In this document: piece by piece, positions 8,102 to 16,822 of the stretch
How the letters are laid out: each line of letters begins with the position of its first letter
How positions within the stretch are numbered: the first letter of the stretch is position 1
Origin: Cnuibacter physcomitrellae
Lineage (GTDB): Bacteria > Actinomycetota > Actinomycetes > Actinomycetales > Microbacteriaceae
Length of the DNA stretch: 64,000 nucleotides
NCBI RefSeq assembly: GCF_014640535.1
Contig: NZ_BMHD01000001.1
Location: 1,986,214 to 2,050,213, forward strand
Direction: 5' to 3'
Position numbers and translations under genes: made by a program
Notes under the pieces: model-generated
Databases searched by the model: none
The model's input: only the letters and a program-made list of their open reading frames with translations
Told to the model about the DNA's origin: nothing

Positions 8102-9130
8102 TCAGTGGACGTCGCTGGAGGGCGCCCAGAGGTTGATGTCGCGCTCGCCGGCGTGCTCGTCGATGGCGGCGAGCTCCGACTCCGTGAAGGAGAGGTTCTG
8201 CACGGCGTCGAGGTTGTCGTCGAGCTGCTTCACGGAGGAGGCGCCGATCAGCACGCTCGTCACGCGGTCATCGCGCAGCGCCCACGACAGCGCGAGCTGC
8301 GCGAGAGTCTGCCCGCGTCCGGCCGCGATCTCGTTCAGGGCGCGGACGCGTGCGAGGGTCTCGTCGGTGATCATCCGCGAACCGAGGGATCCCTCGCGAG
8401 CGGCACGCGAATCCGCCGGAACGCCATCGAGGTAGCGGTCGGTGAGCAGGCCCTGCGCCAAGGGCGAGAAGGCGATGCAGCCGACGCCGAGCTCGCCGAG
8501 GGTGTCGAGGAGTCCGTCCTCGATCCAGCGGTTGAACATCGAGTACGACGGCTGGTGGATGAGGAGCGGCACCCCCATCTCACCCAGGATGCGCGCCGCG
8601 TCGCGGGTGCGCTCCGGCGAGTACGACGAGATGCCCGCGTAGAGCGCGCGGCCCGACTGCACGGCGGTCGCGAGCGCGCCCATCGTCTCCTCGAGCGGGG
8701 TGTCGGGGTCGGCGCGGTGGGAGTAGAAGATGTCGACGTAGTCGAGGCCCATCCGCTCGAGCGACTGGTCGAGGGAGGCGAGGAGGTACTTGCGGCTGCC
8801 GAAGTTGCCGTACGGGCCGGGCCACATGTCGTACCCGGCCTTGGTGGAGATGACGAGCTCGTCGCGGTAGGGCGCGAGGTCCTCCTTCAGGATGCGGCCG
8901 AAGTTGATCTCGGCGCTGCCGTAGGGCGGCCCGTAGTTGTTCGCGAGGTCGAAGTGGGTCACCCCGCGGTCGAACGCCCTGCGGATGATCTGCCGCTGCG
9001 TGTCGATCGGCGTGATGTCGCCGAAGTTCTGCCAGAGGCCGAGCGACACCGCGGGCAGCATCAGCCCGCTGCGCCCCGTGCGCCGGTAGGGGAAGGACTC
9101 GTATCGGTTCTCATCTGCGAGGTACGCCAC
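8102..9130 (-). CDS. aldo/keto reductase, copy 2 (full length)
   Basis: 342-aa reductase of the YghZ / L-glyceraldehyde-3-phosphate reductase type, with an intact GLWQNFGD loop after the first strand and the tetrad regions DLANNYGPP, STKAGYD and YSHRADP. I chose GTG 9130 because GGAAGG lies at ideal distance and it aligns exactly with the start of copy 1; the longer reading from 9163 would add 11 unsupported residues. Its cognate regulator appears to be decayed (7779-8056), so it may be constitutive or controlled by the marR of copy 1. Confidence 0.9.
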   Translation of the reverse strand: MAYLADENRYESFPYRRTGRSGLMLPAVSLGLWQNFGDITPIDTQRQIIRRAFDRGVTHFDLANNYGPPYGSAEINFGRILKEDLAPYRDELVISTKAGYDMWPGPYGNFGSRKYLLASLDQSLERMGLDYVDIFYSHRADPDTPLEETMGALATAVQSGRALYAGISSYSPERTRDAARILGEMGVPLLIHQPSYSMFNRWIEDGLLDTLGELGVGCIAFSPLAQGLLTDRYLDGVPADSRAAREGSLGSRMITDETLARVRALNEIAAGRGQTLAQLALSWALRDDRVTSVLIGASSVKQLDDNLDAVQNLSFTESELAAIDEHAGERDINLWAPSSDVH

Positions 9131-9163
9131 CCGTCCATCCTTCCACCCGCCGCGCCTCGGCAC

Positions 9164-9590
9164 GGAATCCCGCGAAGCCCCGGGAATACGGCGGCGGTCG
9201 GCGGGAATCGGTGCTGAAGCGACGGAGCTTCGGACGACGCAGGGCGGCGGGTGGGCACGGCCACCGCGTCCTGCGCTCGAGCGTCCGGGACGCCGGACTG
9301 CGCGGCGCCGTCACTACGACACCGGATTCGGCGAAGCTCCCGGAATACGGCGGCGGTCGGCGGGAATCGGTGCTGAAGCGGCGACGCTTCGGCAACGCAG
9401 GGCGCCGGGTGGGCGCCCACCGCGTCCTGCGCGCGAGCGTCCGGGACGGCAGACTGCGCGGCGCCGTCACTACGACACCGGATTCGGCGAAGCCCCCGGA
9501 ATACGGCGGCGGTCGGGCGGAATCGGTGCTGAAGCGACGGAGTCCGGTGCGCGTGCGACGTAGTCGGGCGTGCGTGCGGCGGAGGCCGAC
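9164..9590. repeat. three-unit intergenic array, period about 156-159 bp
   Basis: Three units begin near 9183, 9341 and 9497 with the shared block GGAATACGGCGGCGGTCGG followed by GGGAATCGGTGCTGAAGCG. Between units come GCACCGCGTCCTGCGC-like and GCGCCGTCACTACGACACCG blocks. The ACACCGGATTCGGCG and CGGCGGGAATCGGTG parts of neighbouring blocks can pair into hairpins. Open frames cross the region on both strands, but none has a start signal or recognisable protein. The gap separates two minus-strand genes. Confidence 0.8.
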
Positions 9591-9595
9591 GCTCG

Positions 9596-9651
9596 TCACG
9601 GAATACGGGGAAGCCCCGCCCCATACGCCGTCGCTCGGACGTATTCCGTGA
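9596..9651. repeat. family A inverted repeat
   Basis: TCACGGAATACG (9596-9607) pairs perfectly with CGTATTCCGTGA (9640-9651). The loop contains GGGAAGCCCCGCCCC. It lies downstream of the 9693-9962 gene and may terminate it. Confidence 0.75.
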
Positions 9652-9692
9652 GGAACGACGGCGTGCGGCCCGCTCGGAGCGGGCGCGCGGGG

Positions 9693-9962
9693 TCAGCGGG
9701 CGTCGTCCTCGCTGTAGGGGGTGACCGCGGGGTCGGAGTCGGGGCCGTCGACCGCATCCGTCGTCGCGTCGGCGCCGAGCGGGGACTCCCACGCGGTGGC
9801 GTCGCGGTCGGCGGCATCGGCGTCGGCGGTGCCGGCGTCGTCGCCGTGCAGTCCGTCGACCACGCCGTTCGTGTTGTCGAAGGGGGCGGCGTCATCGGCC
9901 GCAGAGCGAGCCTCCGGCTCGGCACGGCCATCCTGCGCGTCGCGGTTCGCGGGGTCGGACAT
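9693..9962 (-). CDS. small acidic protein of unknown function
   Basis: 89 aa, strongly acidic and Ala/Asp-rich, with no hydrophobic segment; probably disordered and cytoplasmic. The ribosome site GGAG precedes ATG 9962 at good spacing. Similar small Asp-rich proteins occur at 20024-20236 and 58671-58838 in this window. Nothing identifies a function. Confidence 0.7.
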   Translation of the reverse strand: MSDPANRDAQDGRAEPEARSAADDAAPFDNTNGVVDGLHGDDAGTADADAADRDATAWESPLGADATTDAVDGPDSDPAVTPYSEDDAR

Positions 9963-10064
9963 CGTCGTCTCCTGTTCCTCCGGCGCCCCGAGCGGGTCCG
10001 GATGCGCCGGAGCCTACGCCCGGTCGCCCGCCCCGACACGGGGTCGCGCCGGGCGCGGGCTCCG

Positions 10065-11516
10065 TCAGCGCAGGTCGCGGTCGGCCTCCTGCTCGGCGAG
10101 GGCGGGGTCCTCGACGCGGGAGGTGTCGGCCGCGTAGCCGCGGTGGCGCCGGTCGATGTACGTGATGGCCCACAGGGCGACCCCGATCGCGAGCAGCACA
10201 CCCGCGATGACGTACTGGCCGGCCGCGCGACCCGACGTCCACGGCAGCACGAGGTACACGCAGGCGAGGGCGCCGATCACCGGGAGGAAGGTGGGCGTCC
10301 GGAAGTGCTTGTGCTGCACCTTGTCGCGCCGCAGCACGAGCACCGCGACGTTCACCACCGCGAACACGGCGAGCAGCAGCAGCGAGGTGGTGGATCCGAG
10401 GAGCAGGGCCACGGGGTTCTTCGAGTCGAGCGAGACGAACGTGGTCAGCCCCAGCGCGATCACCGTCGTGAACAGGATCGACGCCCACGGCGTCCGCCGT
10501 CCCGGCAGCACCTTGGACAGGAACGGCGGCAGCACGCCCTGCTTGCTCATCCCGTAGAGGAGCCGGCTCGCCATCATCATGTTGATGAGCGCGCTGTTGG
10601 CCACCGCGAAGAGCGAGATGAACGGGATGAGCGCGGAGATCGGGAAGCCGGGTGCCGCGGTCTCGACCACGGTGACGAGCGGGGTGTCGTTGCCTGCCAG
10701 CTCGCCCACGGGCACGATCGCCACCGCGACGATCGAGACGATCACGTAGATGATCGCCGTGATGGTGAGGCCGGAGAGCATGACCTTGGGGAAGATCCGG
10801 GCGGGATCCTTCGTCTCCTCGGCCATGTTCACGCTGTCCTCGAAGCCGACCATCGCGAAGAACGCCAGCGAGGTGGCGGTGGAGATCGCGAGGAACACCG
10901 CCTTGTCGTTCGGGGTGTCGAAGGCGACCACCCGCGAGAAGTCGCCCTGCCCGCCGAAGATCGCGAAGAGTCCGATGAAGATCACGAGCAGCAGGCCCGA
11001 CAGCTCCACCAGGGTGAGCACGACGTTGAGCCCGACGCTCTCGGCCGCGCCGCGCAGGTTCACCGCGGCGATCAGGATCATGAACGCCAGCGCGATCACG
11101 AGCAGGAGTCCGGGCGACTTCTCGAGCCCGAACCCGACGGCGACGTTGCTCGCGAACGCGCCGCCCGCGGCCGAGGCCGAGGTGATGCCCGACGACATGA
11201 CGGTGAAGCAGATGAGGAACGTGACGAAGTGGATGCCGAACGCCTTGTGCGCGTAGAGCGCGGCGCCGGCCGCCTGCGGGTACTTCGTCACCAGCTCGAG
11301 GTAGGAGCAGGCCGTGACCATCGCCACCGCGAAGGCCACGAGGAACGGCACCCACGCCGCTCCGCCCACCTCGGCGGCGACCTGGCCGGTGAGCGCGTAC
11401 ACACCCGTGCCGAGGATGTCGCCCACCACGAAGAGGAGCAGGAGCTTCGGTCCCATCACCCGCTTCAGCTCGGGCTGCGACTGCGCAGTGTCGGACGTGC
11501 GATCGGTGACGGCCAT
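10065..11516 (-). CDS. APC-family amino acid permease
   Basis: 483-aa cytoplasmic-membrane transporter with about 12 hydrophobic segments. The N-terminal GDILGTGVYALTGQVA motif and the internal FFAMVGFEDSVNMAEE / KDPARIFPKV motif are hallmarks of the cationic amino acid/APC branch (YfnA/CAT-like). The C-terminal tail is charged. AAGGAGG precedes ATG 11516. It stands apart from neighbours; substrate is unassigned, with a cationic or broad amino acid the best guess. Confidence 0.9.
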   Translation of the reverse strand: MAVTDRTSDTAQSQPELKRVMGPKLLLLFVVGDILGTGVYALTGQVAAEVGGAAWVPFLVAFAVAMVTACSYLELVTKYPQAAGAALYAHKAFGIHFVTFLICFTVMSSGITSASAAGGAFASNVAVGFGLEKSPGLLLVIALAFMILIAAVNLRGAAESVGLNVVLTLVELSGLLLVIFIGLFAIFGGQGDFSRVVAFDTPNDKAVFLAISTATSLAFFAMVGFEDSVNMAEETKDPARIFPKVMLSGLTITAIIYVIVSIVAVAIVPVGELAGNDTPLVTVVETAAPGFPISALIPFISLFAVANSALINMMMASRLLYGMSKQGVLPPFLSKVLPGRRTPWASILFTTVIALGLTTFVSLDSKNPVALLLGSTTSLLLLAVFAVVNVAVLVLRRDKVQHKHFRTPTFLPVIGALACVYLVLPWTSGRAAGQYVIAGVLLAIGVALWAITYIDRRHRGYAADTSRVEDPALAEQEADRDLR

Positions 11517-11699
11517 CGGGCTGCCTCCTTCTTCATCGACGGATGCTCACTGTTGCGACCCATGATGCCCCCTTTCGGGGGCCGTGGCGAGAATCGTCAC
11601 GAGTTCGCAACATGCGCCCCGGGCGCTCCGCCTTCGCGGGCGCGGGGTTCAGGGGCTGCCGGGGCCGCGGGTGGCGGCGTCCCGGCGACGCGGGCGGGG

Positions 11700-11842
11700 G
11701 GCGGCGAGCGATGGCGTCCCGGCCGCGGTGTCCCCGGCGGCGGAGTCCCGGCCGCGGTGTCTCCGGTGGCGGCGTCCCGCCGCGGTATCTCCGGTCGCGG
11801 TGTCTCCGGCCGCGGTCCCCGGGCGCGGTGTCTCCGGCGGCG
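11700..11842. repeat. GC-rich short tandem repeat upstream of MFS gene
   Basis: About six or seven imperfect copies of a 15-20 base unit built on CGCGGTGTCTCCGG fill most of the 340-base gap between the divergent APC permease and MFS genes, ending directly at the MFS -10 element. Over-extended open frames run through it but are not credible. Confidence 0.75.
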
Positions 11843-11844
11843 GG

Positions 11845-11860
11845 TAGGGTTTCTCGGGTG
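11845..11860 (+). promoter_or_regulatory. leaderless promoter of MFS gene
   Basis: TAGGGT at 11845-11850 ends seven bases before GTG 11858, predicting transcription start at the start codon. Confidence 0.55.
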
Positions 11861-13102
11861 TCGGACGGCGGGCGGTGGAGCAGGGTCGCGCCGTGGGTCC
11901 CGTTCGTCGGCGGGCGGTCGTCGGGTCCGCGCGAGCGGCTGCCGCGCGACGTCTACGTGCTCGGCGCGGTCGCGTTCTTCGTAATGGTCGGCTTCGGGGT
12001 GGTCGTGCCCGTGCTGCCGGTCTTCGTGCGGAGCTTCGGCGTCGGCTACCTCGAGGTCGGAGCCGTCGTGTCCGCGTTCGCGGTGATGCGCCTGGTCGCG
12101 AACCCGTTCGTCGGCAAGGTCGTCGACCTCCTGGGAGAGCGCGTCACGCTCGCCGTCGGCATCGGGATCGTGGCGTTGTCGAGCGCGCTCGTCGGGCTGG
12201 CACAGGACTACCCGCAGGTGCTGATCCTGCGCGGGGCGGGCGGCATCGGGTCGGCGATGTTCTCGGTTTCCGCGATGACGCTGCTGCTCTCCGCCGCGCC
12301 GTCGCACCTCCGCGGGCGCTCGGTGGGCTTCTATCAGGGCGGATTCCTCGTCGGCGGGATGGCGGGCCCTGCGGTCGGCGGACTCCTCGCCGGCATCTCG
12401 CTGACGGCGCCCTTCTTCTTCTACGCGGGCACGCTCGTCATCGCGGGCGGGATCGGGCTCGCCCTGCTGAAGCGGCACGACCGAGCCGAGGTGACCGCAT
12501 CCGCCCCGCCCCCTCGCCCGCTCCGCCAGGTGTTCGCGGATGCACGCTACCAGGCCGCGTGCCTGGCCAACTTCGCGCAGGGCTGGGCGTCGATGGGGGT
12601 GCGGAGCGCGCTCGTGCCCGTGCTCGTCGTCGAGGTGCTGCGGCGCGACCCGGCGTGGACGGGCATCGCGTTCGCGATCGCCGCCGTGGTGCAGGCGCTC
12701 GCGCTGGTGCCTGCCGGGCGGTTCGTCGACACGGTCGGGCGGCGTCCGGCGATCGTGTCGTCGTTCGCGGTGGGCGCGGTGGTGATGCTGCTGATCCCGC
12801 TGGTGCCGAACGTGGGCGTGCTGATCCTGCTGCTGTGCGTGTACGGGGCCGCCGCGGCGTTCGAGGGGACCGCGCCCGCCGCCGCCGTCGGCGACGCGGC
12901 CGGCGGGCGGGGCGGGCAGCCCGTCGCGATCTTCCAGGCGTTCGGCGACGCCGGCGCCATCGCCGGGCCGCTCCTCGCGGGCCTGCTCGCCGACACCTTC
13001 TCGTACGAGGCCGCCTTCGCGTCGGCGTTCGTGCTGATGGCGCTCGCCGCCGTGTTCGCGTTGCGCATGCCCCGCGGGCGGGCGGCGGCGCCCGCGGCGT
13101 AG
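11858..13102 (+). CDS. MFS transporter (drug/metabolite exporter type)
   Basis: 414-aa major facilitator with about 12 transmembrane segments starting at YVLGAVAFFVMVGFGVVVPV. The loop 2-3 motif NPFVGKVVDLLGER and the GGIGSAMFSVSAMTLL / SVGFYQGGFLVGGMAGPAVGG region resemble proton-driven exporters (DHA1-like). The reading frame is open far upstream through low-complexity repeats; I place the start at GTG 11858 because a TAGGGT hexamer precedes it by seven bases and the encoded N terminus becomes sensible there. Its 3' end faces the seven-unit repeat array. Confidence 0.85.
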   Translation: MSDGGRWSRVAPWVPFVGGRSSGPRERLPRDVYVLGAVAFFVMVGFGVVVPVLPVFVRSFGVGYLEVGAVVSAFAVMRLVANPFVGKVVDLLGERVTLAVGIGIVALSSALVGLAQDYPQVLILRGAGGIGSAMFSVSAMTLLLSAAPSHLRGRSVGFYQGGFLVGGMAGPAVGGLLAGISLTAPFFFYAGTLVIAGGIGLALLKRHDRAEVTASAPPPRPLRQVFADARYQAACLANFAQGWASMGVRSALVPVLVVEVLRRDPAWTGIAFAIAAVVQALALVPAGRFVDTVGRRPAIVSSFAVGAVVMLLIPLVPNVGVLILLLCVYGAAAAFEGTAPAAAVGDAAGGRGGQPVAIFQAFGDAGAIAGPLLAGLLADTFSYEAAFASAFVLMALAAVFALRMPRGRAAAPAA

Positions 13103-13159
13103 CCGCGCGGCCGCGCCTCCGCGTCGCTGTGTCGCTCCTCTGGGGACGCGCGCGAGGCG

Positions 13160-13786
13160 AGTGCCCCCAGGAAGAGCGCTTTCCGCGCGGATCCAGCCGC
13201 GGAAACTGGGGGTAGAAGGCGCTCGGCCAGCGGGCGCGCACACGAAGCGAGCACACCCAGGAAGAGCGCTCTCGGCGCAGATTCAGCCGCGGAAACTGGG
13301 GGCACAGAACGCGCTCGGCGGGCGGCCCACGCACGCGCAGCGAGCACACCGAGAAAGAGCGCTCTCCGCGCGGGTCCAGCCTCAGAAACTGGGTGCAGTG
13401 CGCGCTCAGCCAGCGGGCAGCGCACACGAAGCGAGTACACCCGGGAACAGCGCTTTCCGAGCGGATTCAGCCGCGGAAAGTGGGGGCGCAGAACCCGCTC
13501 GGCCAGCGGGCCGCGCACACGACGCGAGCGCACCCGGGAAGAGCGCTGTCCGAGCGGGTCCAGCTGCGGAAACTGGGGGTGCAGAGCGCGCTCGGCCAGC
13601 GGGCCACGCACACAACGCGAGCACACCCAAGAAGAGCGCTTTCCGCACGAATTCAGCCGCGGAAACTGGGGGTGCAGTGCGCGCTCGGCCAGCTCGCCGC
13701 GCACACGAAGCGAGTACACCCGAGAAGAGCGCCGTCCGCGCGGATTCAGCCGCGGAAAGTGGGTGCGCTCGTGCGCCGGGCGTGAG
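13160..13786. repeat. tandem array of seven 90-93 bp units in a convergent gap (family F)
   Basis: Seven units start near 13171, 13261, 13354, 13445, 13538, 13631 and 13724. Consensus order is GAAGAGCGCTTTCCGCG, then GGATTCAGCCGCGGAAA, then CTGGGGG, a CAG-GCGCGCTCGGCCAGCGGG block and GCGCACACGAAGCGAGCACACC. TTTCCGCG and CGCGGAAA form a hairpin in several units, and CCCAG/CTGGG flank it. Periods of 90 and 91 break any reading frame, so it is unlikely to be coding. It fills the gap between the MFS gene and a minus-strand gene. Confidence 0.9.
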
Positions 13787-13795
13787 GCAGGGAGG

Positions 13796-14179
13796 TCAGC
13801 CCTCGCCGTGGGTGCCGTCGGTGGGGCCCCAGTCCGGGAGGGGCGGGTTCTGGTCGGGGTCGTCGACGCCGTGCGGGCCCGGGACCTCGTCGAGGCCCGG
13901 GGTGCGCTCGTCGTCGGAGCCGGGGGCGTCCGCGTCCTCGCCCACCGCGGGGGCTGCGGCAGCGGCGTCGGGGTCGACGGAGGCGGGAGCGACCGCGCCG
14001 TCCGCGTCCGCATCCGCAGCCGGGGTCACCGCCGGGCCGTAGCCCTCCGCGGCGGACTCGGGGGCGAGCTCCGCCGCGCTGCGGCCGTTGTGCGGAAGGT
14101 GCCCGGGCCCGGGGTTCGTGGTGGCACCGGTGCCGCCGCCGACACCCGGCTCGAGGTCGTGGATCCTGTCGTCCGTCAT
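13796..14179 (-). CDS. hypothetical acidic, Pro/Ala-rich protein
   Basis: 127 aa: an N-terminal segment MTDDRIHDLEPGVGGGTGA and RSAAELAPESAAEGYGP, then a low-complexity Ala/Asp/Pro tail. No membrane segment or known domain. ACGCTA at 14187-14192 (TAGCGT on the coding strand) ends seven bases before ATG 14179, a leaderless-type promoter. It is transcribed toward the seven-unit array. Function unknown. Confidence 0.65.
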   Translation of the reverse strand: MTDDRIHDLEPGVGGGTGATTNPGPGHLPHNGRSAAELAPESAAEGYGPAVTPAADADADGAVAPASVDPDAAAAAPAVGEDADAPGSDDERTPGLDEVPGPHGVDDPDQNPPLPDWGPTDGTHGEG

Positions 14180-14399
14180 GGGCGCGACGCTACTCCGCGA
14201 GCGCGAGGCGGCAACCCCCTTCGCGTCACCCCACGAGCGCACACCACGCATCCCACCCACCAGCAGCACCCCGGCAGCACCCCGGCACGCGTTCCCCCGG
14301 TGTGGGGGCGCGCTCGGGAGGGGCACGCTGCCACAATGGCGGCACGAGCCCGCATCGCGCGAAGCCGCGCGCCCGGAAGGCCCATGGAGGGACAGCAGG
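14180..14399. other. divergent intergenic region without a clear gene
   Basis: Holds the leaderless promoter of the minus-strand hypothetical gene and, on plus, CACAAT near 14333 as a possible -10 and GGAGGG at about 14387 as ribosome site for guaD. CAGCACCCCGG is repeated near 14262-14284. Nothing else seen. Confidence 0.5.
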
Positions 14400-15797
14400 A
14401 TGAGCACCAAGGCGATCAGGGGGACGTTCCTCGACTTCATCGACGACCCATGGAAGCACGTCGGCGACGAGCACGCCGCCACGCGCTTCCTGGTCGACGG
14501 ACTTCTCGTGATCGAGGACGGGATCATCAAGGACTTCGGTCCGTACGACGCGCTGGCCGATCGGTGGGCCGAGCTCGAGGTGACCGAGATCCGCGACCGG
14601 ATCATCGTGCCGGGCTTCATCGACGGCCACATCCACTTCCCGCAGACCCGCGTCCTCGGCGCCTACGGAGAGCAGCTGCTGCCGTGGCTGCAGAAGTGGG
14701 TGTTCCCGGAGGAGCGCAAGTACGCCGACCGCGAGTACGCGCAGGCGGGGGCGGTGCGGTTCTTCGACAACCTCCTCGCGTCGGGCACCACCACCATCCA
14801 GGCGTTCACGAGCTCGGCTCCGGTCTGCACCGAGGAGCTGTTCGAGGAGGCGAGCCGCCGCAACATGCGCGTGATCGCCGGGATCACCGCGATCGACAAG
14901 AACGCCCCCGACTGGTTCACGATCTCGCCGGAGGAGTTCTACACCGCGGCGACCGAGCAGATCGAGCGCTACCACGGCAAGGGCCGCAACCTCTACGCGA
15001 TCACCCCGCGCTTCGCGTTCGGTGCCACGAAGGAGCTCCTCGAGACCTGCCGTCGCCTCAAGCAGGAGAACCCCGACCTCTGGGTGCACACGCACATCAG
15101 CGAGAACCCGGCCGAGATCCGCGGGGTGCTCGCCATCCACGACGACTGCACCGACTACCTCGGCATGTACGAGAAGTACGACCTGGTCGGCCCGAAGTTC
15201 ACCGGCGGCCACGGCGTGTGGCTCTCGAACGACGAGTTCCGCCGGATCTCCGACAAGGGCGCCGCGGTCACCTTCTGCCCCTGCTCCAACCTGTACCTCG
15301 GGTCGGGACTGTTCCGCCTGGGTCGTGCCACGGATCCGGAGCACCGCGTGAAGCTCACGTTCGGCACCGACATGGGCGGCGGCAACCGGTTCAGCATGCT
15401 CAACGTGCTGGAGGATGCGTACAAGGTCGGCATGCTCAACAACACGATCCTCGACGGCAGCATCGTGCCGAGCGAGCAGGACCTGGCCGAGTCGGAGCGC
15501 AACAAGCTCTCCCCCTTCCGCGCGTTCTGGTCGATCACCCAGGGCGGCGCCGAGGCTCTCTACATCGACGAGTACGTCGGCAACTTCGACATCGGCAAGG
15601 AGGCCGACTTCGTCGCCCTCGACTGGACCGCCGGCCCGCCCGCCAACGCCTGGCATGCCTCCCTCCTCGTGGAGGAGGGCGGACCGCAGACCGTCGAGCA
15701 GGCGGGCGAGCTGCTGTTCTCGATCATGATGGTGAGCGACGAGCGCGCCGTCGACGAGACGTGGGTCGCGGGCGAGCGCCTCTACAAGAAGGCCTGA
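14400..15797 (+). CDS. guaD: guanine deaminase
   Basis: Hydrolyses guanine to xanthine and ammonia in purine salvage/catabolism; cytoplasmic zinc amidohydrolase, 465 aa. Metal-binding PGFIDGHIHFPQ (HxH), HTHISENPAE, GGHGVWL and FGTDMGGG motifs are in order, with a CPCSN loop before the last strand. ATG 14400 follows a GGAGGGACAG ribosome site. The stop codon is one base from the next start, so the membrane ABM-domain protein is translationally coupled to it. Confidence 0.93.
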   Translation: MSTKAIRGTFLDFIDDPWKHVGDEHAATRFLVDGLLVIEDGIIKDFGPYDALADRWAELEVTEIRDRIIVPGFIDGHIHFPQTRVLGAYGEQLLPWLQKWVFPEERKYADREYAQAGAVRFFDNLLASGTTTIQAFTSSAPVCTEELFEEASRRNMRVIAGITAIDKNAPDWFTISPEEFYTAATEQIERYHGKGRNLYAITPRFAFGATKELLETCRRLKQENPDLWVHTHISENPAEIRGVLAIHDDCTDYLGMYEKYDLVGPKFTGGHGVWLSNDEFRRISDKGAAVTFCPCSNLYLGSGLFRLGRATDPEHRVKLTFGTDMGGGNRFSMLNVLEDAYKVGMLNNTILDGSIVPSEQDLAESERNKLSPFRAFWSITQGGAEALYIDEYVGNFDIGKEADFVALDWTAGPPANAWHASLLVEEGGPQTVEQAGELLFSIMMVSDERAVDETWVAGERLYKKA

Positions 15798-15798
15798 C

Positions 15799-16773
15799 GT
15801 GAGCACGACCGGCTCGTCCGCGCGGGCCGCGACGGAGACGGGCGCTCCGGTCTCGCTCGTCATCCACCGCCGGCTCGCCGAGTCGTCGTACGACGTCTAC
15901 GAGGCCTGGCAGGAGCGCGTCGGCGCGGCGCTGGCGCGCTTCCCGGGATTCGTCGACCGCCAGGTCATCCGACCCAACCCGCCCGTGCAGGTCGACTGGG
16001 TGATCGTGCAGCGCTTCCGGTCGGCGGCGGATGCGCGCGCCTGGCTGCGGAGCCCGGAGCGCGCGGCCCTGTCGTCGGAGATCTCGTCCCACTTCCTCGG
16101 CAACGACGACATCCACCTCGTGACGGAGGACGCACAGCAGCGCGCGGAGTCGGCCTCGGCGCTGATCTCGAGCCGGGTCCCGCCCGAGCTCGAGGACGAG
16201 TTCCTCGCCTGGCAGCGGCGCATCTCCGCCGTGGAGGCGCGCTACGACGGGTTCGTCGGGCACAAGGTCGAGCGTCCGATCCCGGGCGTCCAGGACGCCT
16301 GGACCGTCGTGCTCTCCTTCGACACCGACGAGCACCTGCAGAGGTGGCTCGACTCGCCCGAACGCGCGGCGCTCCTCGCGGAGGGCGCCGGCTACAACGA
16401 GCAGCTCACCCTGCAGAAGGCGTCGTACGGGTTCGGGTTCTGGTCGGGATCCGCGCCCGCTCCGGACCCGGTGTTCAAGAGCAACCTGATCGTGCTCATG
16501 ATGCTGTACCCGATCGTGTTCCTGTGGGGCTACTTCGTCTCCGACCCGCTCTTCGCCGCTCACGACGTGCCGTTCTGGCTGTCGCTCTTCATCGGGAACG
16601 TCGTGTCGACCCAGCTGCTCGGGTGGATCTTCGTGCCGTGGGCCTTCAAGCGGCTGGGATGGTGGCTGAAGCGGAAGCGCCGCTGGCAGGTGCACCTCGC
16701 CGGATACCTCATCGTGTGCGCGGTGTACGCGCTCTCGATGGCGCTCTACGCCTGGCTGCTGTCGCTGCGCTGA
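15799..16773 (+). CDS. two-domain ABM protein with C-terminal membrane helices
   Basis: 324 aa. Two antibiotic-biosynthesis-monooxygenase-like (dimeric alpha-beta barrel) domains occupy roughly residues 16-115 and 117-212; both contain an Arg/Lys-W-L-x-S-PERAAL segment (AWLRSPERAAL, RWLDSPERAAL), evidence of internal duplication. Three hydrophobic helices follow (about 226-245, 256-280 and 298-322), so the barrel pair is tethered to the membrane. GTG 15799 is one base after the guaD stop. Family members are poorly characterised; a link to purine breakdown is only suggested by coupling. Confidence 0.8.
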   Translation: MSTTGSSARAATETGAPVSLVIHRRLAESSYDVYEAWQERVGAALARFPGFVDRQVIRPNPPVQVDWVIVQRFRSAADARAWLRSPERAALSSEISSHFLGNDDIHLVTEDAQQRAESASALISSRVPPELEDEFLAWQRRISAVEARYDGFVGHKVERPIPGVQDAWTVVLSFDTDEHLQRWLDSPERAALLAEGAGYNEQLTLQKASYGFGFWSGSAPAPDPVFKSNLIVLMMLYPIVFLWGYFVSDPLFAAHDVPFWLSLFIGNVVSTQLLGWIFVPWAFKRLGWWLKRKRRWQVHLAGYLIVCAVYALSMALYAWLLSLR

Positions 16774-16822
16774 GCGGCCGTCGCTGCGCCGAGCCGCCGG
16801 TCCTGCGGGCTGCGGGCTGCGC

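Noticed and set aside
7829-9217. 462-codon plus frame beginning in the MarR remnant
   Set aside because: Only its first 70 codons resemble MarR; the rest is antisense to the aldo/keto reductase.
13160-13786. CRISPR array
   Set aside because: The whole 90-93 bp unit repeats; there are no short repeats with unique spacers and no cas genes in the window.
13161-14042. Possible repeat protein encoded by the seven-unit array
   Set aside because: Unit lengths of 90 and 91 shift the frame, no ribosome site, and frames run open on both strands.
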